From assembly GCA_002423305.1 (NCBI GenBank), contig DIVI01000178.1, forward strand, positions 1 to 5,018: DNA of 5,018 nucleotides. Direction: 5' to 3'. Made by a program: the position numbers and the translations under genes. Positions 1 through 4,833 of this stretch are shown here, one piece after another; position 1 is the first letter of the stretch; the number at the start of each line of letters is the position of its first letter. The notes under the pieces were generated by a model. The model was not told the origin of the DNA. It ran no database searches and saw only the letters and a list, made by a program, of their open reading frames with translations. This DNA comes from Methylococcus sp. UBA6136 (GTDB lineage Bacteria > Pseudomonadota > Gammaproteobacteria > Methylococcales > Methylococcaceae).

Positions 1-99
1 GGGAGAGCTTGGCCAGCGTCGGCCAATCCATAAGCGCTTCAGGCAGATCAGCCTGGGCAGTATCAGAAATCCTTACTGGTTCACGTGGAGGTGAACAGG

Positions 100-191
100 T
101 AGAGTCCAACCCGTGCCCGTACGTATACGGGACAGGGCGTCGTAACCCTGGCAGTCAAGGCGCATCAAGCGCCATCTCGAAGGCGCTTTTT
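100..191 (+). ncRNA. C4/CI-like antisense RNA candidate
   Basis: Three consecutive short hairpins are visible: CCCGTA/TACGGG (116-121 with 126-131), CAGGG/CCCTG (133-137 with 146-150), and either GGCGC/GCGCC (159-163 with 169-173) or AGCGCC/GGCGCT (168-173 with 182-187), the last followed by five Ts. C4 RNA of P1/P7 and CI RNA of P4 are small RNAs cut from the leader of the operon they control; they act by pairing with nearby complementary segments. Here the segment GTCGTAA (139-145) is exactly complementary to TTACGAC (260-266) downstream, as such a mechanism would need. Family assignment rests on position and remembered resemblance, and the ends are approximate. Confidence 0.42.
168..191 (+). 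terminator. Possible intrinsic terminator in the leader
   Basis: The stem AGCGCC (168-173) and GGCGCT (182-187), with an 8-base loop, is followed directly by a T run (187-191). The stem is only six base pairs, so termination may be partial. Its left arm is shared with an alternative hairpin, GGCGC (159-163) with GCGCC (169-173), which would prevent it from forming. This arrangement fits attenuation, or the 3' end of a small leader RNA. Confidence 0.4.
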
Positions 192-247
192 CATGCCTGT
201 CGTTCTACTATGGCGGCTGGCGTGGGGCATCCTTCGGGATGGCCGGA

Positions 248-330
248 CCTTGGCCCGGTTTACGACCCCCATGCCAGTCCGCCACCCAATGCCGTCGTAA
301 GCATCGTGGCGGATTCCTCAAAAGCCAAGG
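248..330 (+). promoter_or_regulatory. Long-range fold masking the first ribosome binding site
   Basis: CCTTGGC (248-254) is the exact complement of GCCAAGG (324-330), which carries most of the AAGGAG ribosome binding site (327-332) of the gene starting at 339. Nested inside is an 8-bp stem, TCCGCCAC (278-285) with GTGGCGGA (306-313). A competing stem, TTACGAC (260-266) with GTCGTAA (294-300), cannot form together with the inner stem without a pseudoknot. The pattern suggests switchable translation of the first gene. Pairing is seen directly in the sequence; regulation is inferred. Confidence 0.42.
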
Positions 331-338
331 AGTCCAAC

Positions 339-761
339 ATGTCCGCATCCATCAAGGGCGCAATCCGCGCCACGTCCTCGTTCTGTCCGTCATCCGAAAC
401 CCTGCAAGGCGTACTTGCCGAACTCGAAGCCGCCGCCGATCTGGTCGAGGGGCAACTGGTTCATGGTCCAGACGCCGAAATCATGGCGGCGATCAATCGC
501 AGCCTGGTCGAAATGCCAACCCTACTGGCCGGCGACCTTGAAGAGTCGAGGCTGATGCTTTCTTCCTATTTCCACGAGGACGAAACACCCGACGAGTTTT
601 TTGTGACTTGGATTAGGAAGCCTGTGGGCGGACCGCGCTATCACGATTTGGCAGCAGGACCGTTCGACACCAAGGCGGAAGCGGAGATGGCCCGTGAGGA
701 GATTCGGGCGTCTGGTATTTACCTAGAACTGGAGGAGGGCGGCGATCATGCGTACCTCTGA
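339..761 (+). CDS. Unknown 140-aa protein, first gene of the replication operon
   Basis: I do not recognise the family. The ATG at 339 is chosen because AAGGAG (327-332) lies six bases before it, although the frame stays open further upstream through the leader. The product has no cysteine cluster beyond one Cys near the N-terminus, no signal peptide and no membrane segment, so it is probably cytosolic. Residues about 20-70 look helical and acidic. The C-terminal half (about residues 83-135), with FFVTWIRKP then a DTKAEAEMAREEI helix, looks like a small alpha/beta fold. It ends 14 bases inside the primase gene, so the two are probably translationally coupled. In P1 and P4 this position holds small regulatory or host-inhibitory proteins (icd, kil), but no clear similarity to those is visible beyond context. 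The gene is likely real; the function is unknown. Confidence 0.75.
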   Translation: MSASIKGAIRATSSFCPSSETLQGVLAELEAAADLVEGQLVHGPDAEIMAAINRSLVEMPTLLAGDLEESRLMLSSYFHEDETPDEFFVTWIRKPVGGPRYHDLAAGPFDTKAEAEMAREEIRASGIYLELEEGGDHAYL

Positions 762-1740
762 AAAGCGAAGGCCGAACCCCCGCAAAGAAAGTCCGGCCAA
801 CAAAAACAACAGCATCGACATTTTAGCCCAGTTTCGGGACGCGATGGCGGTTGCGGGAATCATAACTTCTGACCCCATCATCCCCGATGGCGCACTGCAT
901 CGCGTTCATGTGGAAGGACAGCGGCACGGCACTAAGAACGGCGCTTACGTGCTGCATGGCGACAGCAACCCGGCTGGTTGGTGGCTCGACTTCGTGTCGG
1001 GAGTGTCCGGCACCTGGGCCGCTCATGGCCAGTTCCGCATGGATGAGGAAACCCGTCGCCAGATTGCGGAAGCCAGGGCGCAACGTCAGGCCGAACAGCT
1101 TGAAAAGCACAAGGCCGCTGCTCTTCGCGCCAGCGAGCTATGGGGCTTGGCCACACCTTGCTACGCGCATCCATATCTCGACCGTAAAGGTGTCGGTGCT
1201 CATGGACTCCGCGTGGCGGACTGGAAGAAATGGGTCGGTGGCCCATCGAATTGGAAAGCCATCACCATCCCAGGCGCATTACTGATCCCACTGCGGGACA
1301 CGGCAGGCGCGATCTGGAACCTGCAAGCCATCTTTCCAGAGGTTCACCCGGCACTGGGGCGTGACAAGGACTTTCTGGCCGGCGCTCGCAAGTCCGGCTT
1401 ATTCCACGAGATAGGAACGACTACGCCGACCATCTTGGTATGCGAAGGCTACGCCACCGGCGCTACCGCCCACGAAATGACGGGACACCAGACGTTTGTG
1501 GCCTTCGACGCCGGGAACCTCAAGCCCGTGGCGATGATGGTCCGCAAGCGGTTTCCTGGGGCTGAAATAATTATCGCGGGCGATAACGACCGGAAGACTC
1601 CCGGAAATCCGGGGATCACCAAGGCGCGAGAAGCGGCGTTGGCGGTCGGCGGCAAGGTATCGGTCCCTCCATTCCCAGACGGGGCAGAGGGCAGCGATTG
1701 GAATGACTTTTATCGCAGCAAGGAGGCCGCTCATGTCTGA
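748..1740 (+). CDS. Toprim-domain DNA primase, P4 alpha/TraC-like
   Basis: This 330-aa protein probably makes RNA primers for replication of the element. The toprim core is clear: EGYATG at residues 233-238 carries the catalytic glutamate and is the signature motif known from P4 alpha and RP4 TraC primases. DAGNL follows at 254-258, then GDND at 278-281 supplies the metal-binding acidic residues, and GSDWNDF at 315-321 is the usual C-terminal motif of this group. The N-terminal part (about 25-95) resembles the P4-type primase N-terminal domain, followed by a charged, probably coiled-coil helix at about 98-132. I see no CxxC zinc finger, which many primases have. The start at 748 follows GGAGGAGG (731-738). 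It overlaps the gene before by 14 bases and the gene after by 8. In P4 alpha primase and helicase are fused; here the ATPase is a separate downstream gene. Confidence 0.9.
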   Translation: MRTSEKRRPNPRKESPANKNNSIDILAQFRDAMAVAGIITSDPIIPDGALHRVHVEGQRHGTKNGAYVLHGDSNPAGWWLDFVSGVSGTWAAHGQFRMDEETRRQIAEARAQRQAEQLEKHKAAALRASELWGLATPCYAHPYLDRKGVGAHGLRVADWKKWVGGPSNWKAITIPGALLIPLRDTAGAIWNLQAIFPEVHPALGRDKDFLAGARKSGLFHEIGTTTPTILVCEGYATGATAHEMTGHQTFVAFDAGNLKPVAMMVRKRFPGAEIIIAGDNDRKTPGNPGITKAREAALAVGGKVSVPPFPDGAEGSDWNDFYRSKEAAHV

Positions 1741-3244
1741 TTTTATTCACGAGAACGCAGAGACACCAGAACCAGACGACGATCGGATTATTCGAGAGCT
1801 GGCGGAACTGCCGCTAATCGAGTACGACCGGGTTCGCAAAGATCGGGCTAAGGCGCTTGGGTGCAGGCCGGACACTCTGGACAAGCTGGTTGCAGAGGCC
1901 AGAGGTAAGGCAAAAACCGATGAGGTCGTGTCTGAACTGGTCTCCGATGACGAAGCGTGGTCCGATCCGGTAGATGGTGCGGAATTGCTGCGTTCAATCG
2001 TCAGAATCCTTCGCGCCCATGCCATCCTTCCAAAAGGAGCGGAGACGGCTATCGCCTTGTGGATCGTGGGCAGCTACGGTTACGACGCTTTCCGCATCTT
2101 CCCGAAGCTGCTGTTGTCGTCACCCGAGAAGCGGTGCGGCAAGTCCACCCTGCTGGAGATCGTCCGCTCACTGAGCCATCGTGCATTGATGGCCAGCAAC
2201 ATCACGCCATCTGCCATATTCCGCTGCATTGACGCCTGGAAGCCGACCCTGCTGATTGATGAAGCCGACACTTTCGTTCACGGGAACGAGGAGCTGCGCG
2301 GCATCATCAACAGTGGGCACACGCGGTCCACGGCTTATGTGATTCGCGTGGTGGGTGAGGACTTTGAGCCAAGGCAGTTCAGCACATGGGCGCCGATGGT
2401 CCTGGCCATGATTAAGCTGCCACCAGATACGATTCTCGATAGATCCGTGACCATCCCCATGCGGCGGAAATTACCTGGCGAATCGATCACCCGGCTTCCT
2501 GTGGATTTTCCCGGCGAGTGCAGAAACCTGCGCTCAAAATGCCTACGTTGGGCCAATGACAACGCGGACAAGCTGAAAGCCATCCATCCCACACTGCCAT
2601 CATCAAGCAATGATAGGGCACTGGATAACTGGACGCCGCTGCTGGCGATTGCTGAAGCCATCGGCGGGGGTGTACCTGCTGTGGCGATGGAATCCTTCAA
2701 GCACCTTCAAGGCACTGGTGATGATGAAGATGACGGCATCGGACCCAGCATTTTGCGGGATATACGCACCATCTTTGACGAGCAGGGCAGGAAGTTCCTG
2801 AAGCTGCACTCGGAGGAGATCGTCAATCGTCTGATTGATATGGAAGGCCATCCGTGGGCCGAATGGAAGCACGGCAAGCCGATGACCACCAATTCGCTTG
2901 CCCGACTTTTGAAGCCGTTCAAGATCAAGCCAGCGGATATTCGTGATGGCGTCATCGTAAAAAAGGGTTACGTGAGAGAGCAGTTTGATGATGCTTTTTC
3001 GCGTTATCTCTCGGATACCCCATTTCAAACCGCTACAACGCTACATCCCACGGATGACGCGGCTTCCAGCGATTTTCAAAACGCTACACAAAAAGATGGT
3101 GTAGCGGATTCAAAAACGCGGAAACCCACGGCTGGCGCGGCTTGTAGCGGTGTAGCGGATGAAAGCCCGGTGTCCGGGGGGAAACAAAGGAAATACGCCC
3201 CGACAATGGATGCGGAGCAATTCAAGGAGGGCGACCGGATATGA
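1733..3244 (+). CDS. DUF3631-type ATPase/helicase-like replication protein
   Basis: This 503-aa protein is probably the motor partner of the primase. Residues about 75-270 match the DUF3631 pattern: a Walker A loop, SPEKRCGKST (130-139), a Walker B motif, LLIDEAD (173-179), then NEELRGIINSGH, and a DRSVTIPMRRKLPGE segment from residue 236 that probably contributes sensor or arginine-finger residues. Residues about 320-420 contain a further helical domain (RDIRTIFDE...LARLLKPFKI) that may bind DNA. The tail from about 425 is low in hydrophobics and probably disordered; its DNA holds a symmetric heptamer array. The ATG at 1733 is preferred over an in-frame ATG at 1703 because AAGGAGG (1720-1726) sits six bases before it. 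It overlaps the primase by 8 bases and the next gene by ATGA. Helicase activity is inferred from family context; the ATPase motifs are seen directly. Confidence 0.9.
   Translation: MSDFIHENAETPEPDDDRIIRELAELPLIEYDRVRKDRAKALGCRPDTLDKLVAEARGKAKTDEVVSELVSDDEAWSDPVDGAELLRSIVRILRAHAILPKGAETAIALWIVGSYGYDAFRIFPKLLLSSPEKRCGKSTLLEIVRSLSHRALMASNITPSAIFRCIDAWKPTLLIDEADTFVHGNEELRGIINSGHTRSTAYVIRVVGEDFEPRQFSTWAPMVLAMIKLPPDTILDRSVTIPMRRKLPGESITRLPVDFPGECRNLRSKCLRWANDNADKLKAIHPTLPSSSNDRALDNWTPLLAIAEAIGGGVPAVAMESFKHLQGTGDDEDDGIGPSILRDIRTIFDEQGRKFLKLHSEEIVNRLIDMEGHPWAEWKHGKPMTTNSLARLLKPFKIKPADIRDGVIVKKGYVREQFDDAFSRYLSDTPFQTATTLHPTDDAASSDFQNATQKDGVADSKTRKPTAGAACSGVADESPVSGGKQRKYAPTMDAEQFKEGDRI
3023..3088 (+). 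repeat. 15-bp direct repeat TTTCAAANCGCTACA
   Basis: Copies lie at 3023-3037 and 3074-3088 and extend two of the heptamers on their 5' side with TTTCAAA. The spacing is 51 bp, so both are in the same codon phase (F-Q-x-A-T). The AT-rich flank beside a GC-containing heptamer is compatible with an extended binding site. Confidence 0.6.
3031..3157. repeat. Dyad-symmetric array of six CGCTACA heptamers
   Basis: CGCTACA occurs at 3031-3037, 3039-3045 and 3082-3088, and its complement TGTAGCG at 3100-3106, 3143-3149 and 3151-3157. Each pair (first/last, second/fifth, third/fourth) has the same centre, base 3094, and the outer doublets are both spaced 8 bp. The outer doublets form an inverted repeat with 14 of 15 bases matching. 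Copies occur in different codon phases of the ATPase gene, so they encode different residues (A-T, T-L-H, G-V-A, C-S-G). This is typical of protein-binding sites recoded inside a gene. An iteron-like origin or initiator-binding site is the leading interpretation. Confidence 0.85.
3047..3143 (+). repeat. Direct repeat CCCACGG-N5-GCGGCTT, two copies
   Basis: A split 19-bp motif occurs at 3047-3065 and 3125-3143. Both 7-base halves are identical, with a five-base variable spacer (ATGAC and CTGGC). The copies are 78 bp apart, hence in the same codon phase (P-T-x-x-A-A), so protein-level duplication remains possible. They interleave with the heptamer array, and the second copy ends on the first T of the TGTAGCG at 3143. 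Confidence 0.65.
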
Positions 3245-3705
3245 ATATCGCGGACACCATCCAGAAAGTTAAGGAGGCTGGTTTCCACCTGGCCGTGGAC
3301 GGTGACGACATAATCGTGACCCCACCGGGCAAGTTGAGCGATCAGCAGCGCGATTACCTCCGGGCGCACAAGCCCGAGATTATCTCCGCGCTCCGTGCAT
3401 CCGAAACCCTCCTTGATAGCGAGGGGGGAAACGACCTGCCACCGGCCAATGACGACCGCGTACTTGTTCATGTTCCCGAATACCGGGCGCAATCCGGCAA
3501 GCGTTACTCGTTCGACCTGGACCTGCCGCGAGCCAACCTTCCCGCACTGCGTCAATCACTCCGCTTCGAGCTGACTGGCGACCAAGGCGGGGGGAGTATT
3601 TTGGGCAAACCCGGCGCGAGCGCGGATGAGGTGCGGGCCGTGCTGGTGAGGAAGTACGGCACAAGGCTGGCCAGCATCAACGGCATGGAGGTCTGCGATG
3701 ACTAG
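3241..3705 (+). CDS. 154-aa protein with TubC_N-like N-terminal domain
   Basis: The first 52 or so residues (IQKVKEAGFHLAVDGDDIIV, then a PPGKLSDQQ turn and a HKPEIISALR helix) closely follow the TubC N-terminal docking-domain pattern: helix, two short strands and two helices. That domain was named for docking in natural-product synthases, but very similar segments are common beside primases in phages and integrative elements, where it may act as a protein-protein adaptor. The remainder (about 70-150) is unrecognised; it has a short alpha/beta look (RYSFDLDLPRANLPALRQ, then a DEVRAVLVRKYGTRL helix) and no transmembrane segment. The start overlaps the ATPase stop as ATGA, with AAGGAGG at 3224-3230, so it is coupled to the ATPase. 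It could tether replication proteins to one another; this is inference from context. Confidence 0.82.
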   Translation: MNIADTIQKVKEAGFHLAVDGDDIIVTPPGKLSDQQRDYLRAHKPEIISALRASETLLDSEGGNDLPPANDDRVLVHVPEYRAQSGKRYSFDLDLPRANLPALRQSLRFELTGDQGGGSILGKPGASADEVRAVLVRKYGTRLASINGMEVCDD

Positions 3706-3910
3706 CGCGGAACTGCAACGGCTGGCGCTCCTGGACGCGCTGATTGAAGGCCCCGTGAGCGTGGATCACGCGGACCGACTGGGGATCAGGAGACTATCAA
3801 GAAGGATTGGCGAGTTGCGGCACACGGAGGGGCTTTGCATCGAGACGGTGCGAGGTCCGCTTGGGACCATCACCGAGTACCGACTGACCGAGAACCTGTT
3901 TACCGAGTGA
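3698..3910 (+). CDS. Small winged-helix-like protein, 70 aa
   Basis: This short protein reads as one winged-helix unit: helix 1 at about residues 5-15 (LQRLALLDALIEG), a helix-turn-helix at about 19-40 (VDHADRLGIRRLSRRIGELR), then a beta-hairpin wing at about 46-65 (LCIETVRGPLGTITEYRLT). Such compact proteins are frequent in phage replication regions and may bind DNA as regulators or as accessory initiation factors. GGAGG (3687-3691) lies six bases before the ATG, and the gene overlaps the preceding stop by eight bases, supporting the start and coupling. The fold is a pattern-based call with no database support; the target site is unknown. The symmetric array in the ATPase gene and the leader dyads are possible targets. 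Confidence 0.75.
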   Translation: MTSAELQRLALLDALIEGPVSVDHADRLGIRRLSRRIGELRHTEGLCIETVRGPLGTITEYRLTENLFTE

Positions 3911-3918
3911 GAACCCGG

Positions 3919-3938
3919 CTCGATGTCCGTTTATCGAG
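3919..3938. repeat. Inverted repeat CTCGAT/ATCGAG
   Basis: A perfect 6-bp inverted repeat with an 8-base spacer sits in the 80-base gap between the winged-helix gene and the next gene. No T run follows, so it does not look like a terminator. It could be an operator or an RNA hairpin, or chance. Confidence 0.35.
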
Positions 3939-3990
3939 TTGGAGCGGGCATTGGGGCTGGGTTTTCCGGCGACCAACTGAGGACTTTGAG

Positions 3991-4206
3991 ATGGAAAATT
4001 TACTACCCGACCGCTTCGGCGAGACGCATATGGCTCTGATAGACGCGGCACGCAGCGCCGATATTGAGCGGATAAAGCGCGACATTGCCGAGACCTGCGA
4101 GCGCCACGGCATTGACCTAGGGATCACAACCGCCATGCGGGAAGATGGAACGGTGGATGTCACGGCAGACATCGGCTTCATTACCGGCCCTGGCTTCTAC
4201 ATCTGA
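3991..4206 (+). CDS. Unknown 71-aa protein
   Basis: I do not recognise this family. The ATG at 3991 is chosen because GAGG (3979-3982) lies eight bases upstream. The frame is open further upstream to 3835, but that part overlaps the winged-helix gene and reads unnaturally (Trp- and Arg-rich). A later ATG at 4030 lacks a clear ribosome binding site. The product has a charged helix at about residues 15-40 (ADIERIKRDIAETCERHGI) followed by what look like two beta strands (LGITTAMREDGTVDVTADIGF) and a glycine-rich end. It has no signal peptide or membrane segment. It lies between the winged-helix gene and ssb, on the same strand, and probably belongs to the same transcript. The function is unknown. 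Confidence 0.62.
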   Translation: MENLLPDRFGETHMALIDAARSADIERIKRDIAETCERHGIDLGITTAMREDGTVDVTADIGFITGPGFYI

Positions 4207-4212
4207 ACGGTA

Positions 4213-4232
4213 GCCGGGAGCACCATCCCGGC
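4213..4232 (+). promoter_or_regulatory. Hairpin in the ssb 5' untranslated region
   Basis: GCCGGGA (4213-4219) pairs perfectly with TCCCGGC (4226-4232) around a GCACCA loop, 7 bp of very stable stem. No T run follows, so it is unlikely to terminate. It begins six bases after the previous stop and ends 11 bases before the ssb ribosome binding site (GAGG, 4244-4247). It could stabilise the mRNA, mark a processing site, or serve as an SSB autoregulation target. Confidence 0.4.
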
Positions 4233-4254
4233 ACACCATCAACGAGGATTCGAA

Positions 4255-4701
4255 ATGTTATCAGCGTTAATCACCGGATCGATAGCGAGCGATCCAAAGC
4301 ATGGTACGAGTAAGACGGGGACCGAGTGGGCCAACTGCGTGGTCCGTGTCCCATGCGGCCAGAATAGGGAAACCGGCGACCAGGAGTCAGCCTTCGTCCA
4401 GGTGGCCGCATTTGGCGACGAGGCCGGGAAGCTGGCCAGACTCACCAAGGGCGACAGCCTGTCAGCACAGGGTAGTCTCAAGCCAACCACCTACACCAAG
4501 GACGGGCAGGAGCGGCATGGACTGTCATTGACGGCAAGCGGCATCCTGACAGCCTACGGGATTGCCAAAAAGCGTGGCGATGGTGATTCTCGGAAACCAG
4601 GAGGTGCAGACCGGGAAGCCAATCGAGCATATGACCAGTTTGCCCGTGGCGTGAACCAGGCGCGACCAGCTGGAGATTTTGACGACCCGATCATGTTTTG
4701 A
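4255..4701 (+). CDS. ssb: Single-stranded DNA-binding protein
   Basis: This 148-aa protein coats single-stranded DNA during replication of the element. Residues about 1-103 form the OB-fold: an N-terminal strand (LSALITGSIASDP), the WANCVVRVPCG strand, the FVQVAAFGDEAGKLARLTKGDSLSAQGSL core typical of SSB, and a final HGLSLTASGI strand. A flexible Gly/Arg/Asp-rich linker follows (about 105-138). The end, DFDDPIMF, is an acidic tip of the kind that binds partner proteins in bacterial SSBs; Met in place of the usual final Pro-Phe context (DDDIPF) is a variation. It is shorter than E. coli SSB (178 aa), as is common for mobile-element copies. The start at 4255 follows GAGG (4244-4247). A terminator at 4713 ends the unit. 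Position beside primase and ATPase supports a replication role. Confidence 0.93.
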   Translation: MLSALITGSIASDPKHGTSKTGTEWANCVVRVPCGQNRETGDQESAFVQVAAFGDEAGKLARLTKGDSLSAQGSLKPTTYTKDGQERHGLSLTASGILTAYGIAKKRGDGDSRKPGGADREANRAYDQFARGVNQARPAGDFDDPIMF

Positions 4702-4712
4702 TCCACCGCAAG

Positions 4713-4737
4713 ACCCGGCCACTGTGCCGGGTTTTTT
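4713..4737 (+). terminator. Intrinsic terminator after ssb
   Basis: ACCCGGC (4713-4719) pairs with GCCGGGT (4726-4732) around a 6-base loop, followed by six Ts (4732-4737). This is a textbook Rho-independent terminator, 11 bases after the ssb stop, and it probably ends the replication operon. Confidence 0.92.
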
Positions 4738-4756
4738 GTGCCCGCGAAAAACGTAG

Positions 4757-4785
4757 TTCCCAAATCCCACGCCGCTCGTTTTAAC
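4757..4785 (+). promoter_or_regulatory. Weak sigma-70 promoter candidate
   Basis: TTCCCA (4757-4762) and TTTAAC (4780-4785) each match four of six consensus bases and are 17 bp apart. The site lies between the ssb terminator and the next gene, where a promoter is expected, and just upstream of phased A-tracts. The matches are weak and could be chance. Confidence 0.27.
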
Positions 4786-4789
4786 GTAT

Positions 4790-4828
4790 GAAAACGGACG
4801 AAAAACGAGAGAAAACGGGCGGAAAACG
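4790..4828. repeat. Helically phased GAAAACG tandem repeat
   Basis: Four copies of GA(4-5)CG lie at 4790-4796, 4800-4807, 4811-4817 and 4822-4828. Their spacing is 11, 10 and 11 bp (measured at the C after the A-tract), the helical repeat of DNA, so the A-tracts should add up to an intrinsic bend. A further GAAAAACG is at 4746-4753, and an inverted CGTTTT at 4777-4782 pairs with AAAACG at 4791-4796. This could be a promoter-linked bend, or a protein or packaging recognition site. Confidence 0.7.
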
Positions 4829-4833
4829 AGAAT

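Larger units (their letters stand above)
1..338 (+). other. Structured 5' leader, Icd/Ash- and C4-region-like
   Basis: This stretch has no convincing independent gene but is dense with RNA-forming inverted repeats: 9-26, 40-55, 79-96, 116-131, 133-150, 159-173 or 168-187, 228-241 (a UUCG-capped hairpin) and 278-313. The reading frame of the downstream gene stays open through it from the window's left edge. Read that way it gives peptide pieces such as GTGRRNPGS and GVGHPSGWPD, which resemble from memory the 'Icd-like' or 'Ash' proteins annotated at the same place in P1- and P4-type elements. In those elements the region encodes the C4 or CI regulatory RNA, so I favour an RNA/leader role over a protein. 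It precedes a primase, as the P4 immunity region precedes alpha. A family search and covariance-model scan would decide; neither was run. Confidence 0.55.

Noticed and set aside
38..66. Promoter TTCAGG-17-TATCAG in the leader
   Set aside because: Three and four matches to the two boxes is too weak, and the region overlaps an inverted repeat that explains the sequence equally well; the true promoter may lie left of the window.
1703..1732. Earlier in-frame start for the ATPase at 1703
   Set aside because: The AAGGAGG at 1720-1726 places the start at 1733, and the extra ten residues (MTFIAARRPL) are out-of-frame primase sequence.
2603..3028. Antisense frame of 141 codons on the - strand
   Set aside because: It lies wholly within the ATPase gene, and the sense strand carries a coherent DUF3631 protein; nothing suggests antisense coding.
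3031..3157. CRISPR-like array or terminator
   Set aside because: Repeats are only 7 bp, occur in both orientations with unequal spacing, and the region has no stem followed by a T run; it is also inside a gene.
3076..3555. Antisense frame of 159 codons on the - strand
   Set aside because: It spans the junction of two well-supported + strand genes, shows no recognisable motif or ribosome binding site, and is explained by codon bias of the opposite strand.
3835..3990. Upstream extension of the 71-aa gene to 3835
   Set aside because: The extension overlaps the winged-helix gene, gives an Arg/Trp-rich unnatural peptide, and a ribosome binding site supports the ATG at 3991.
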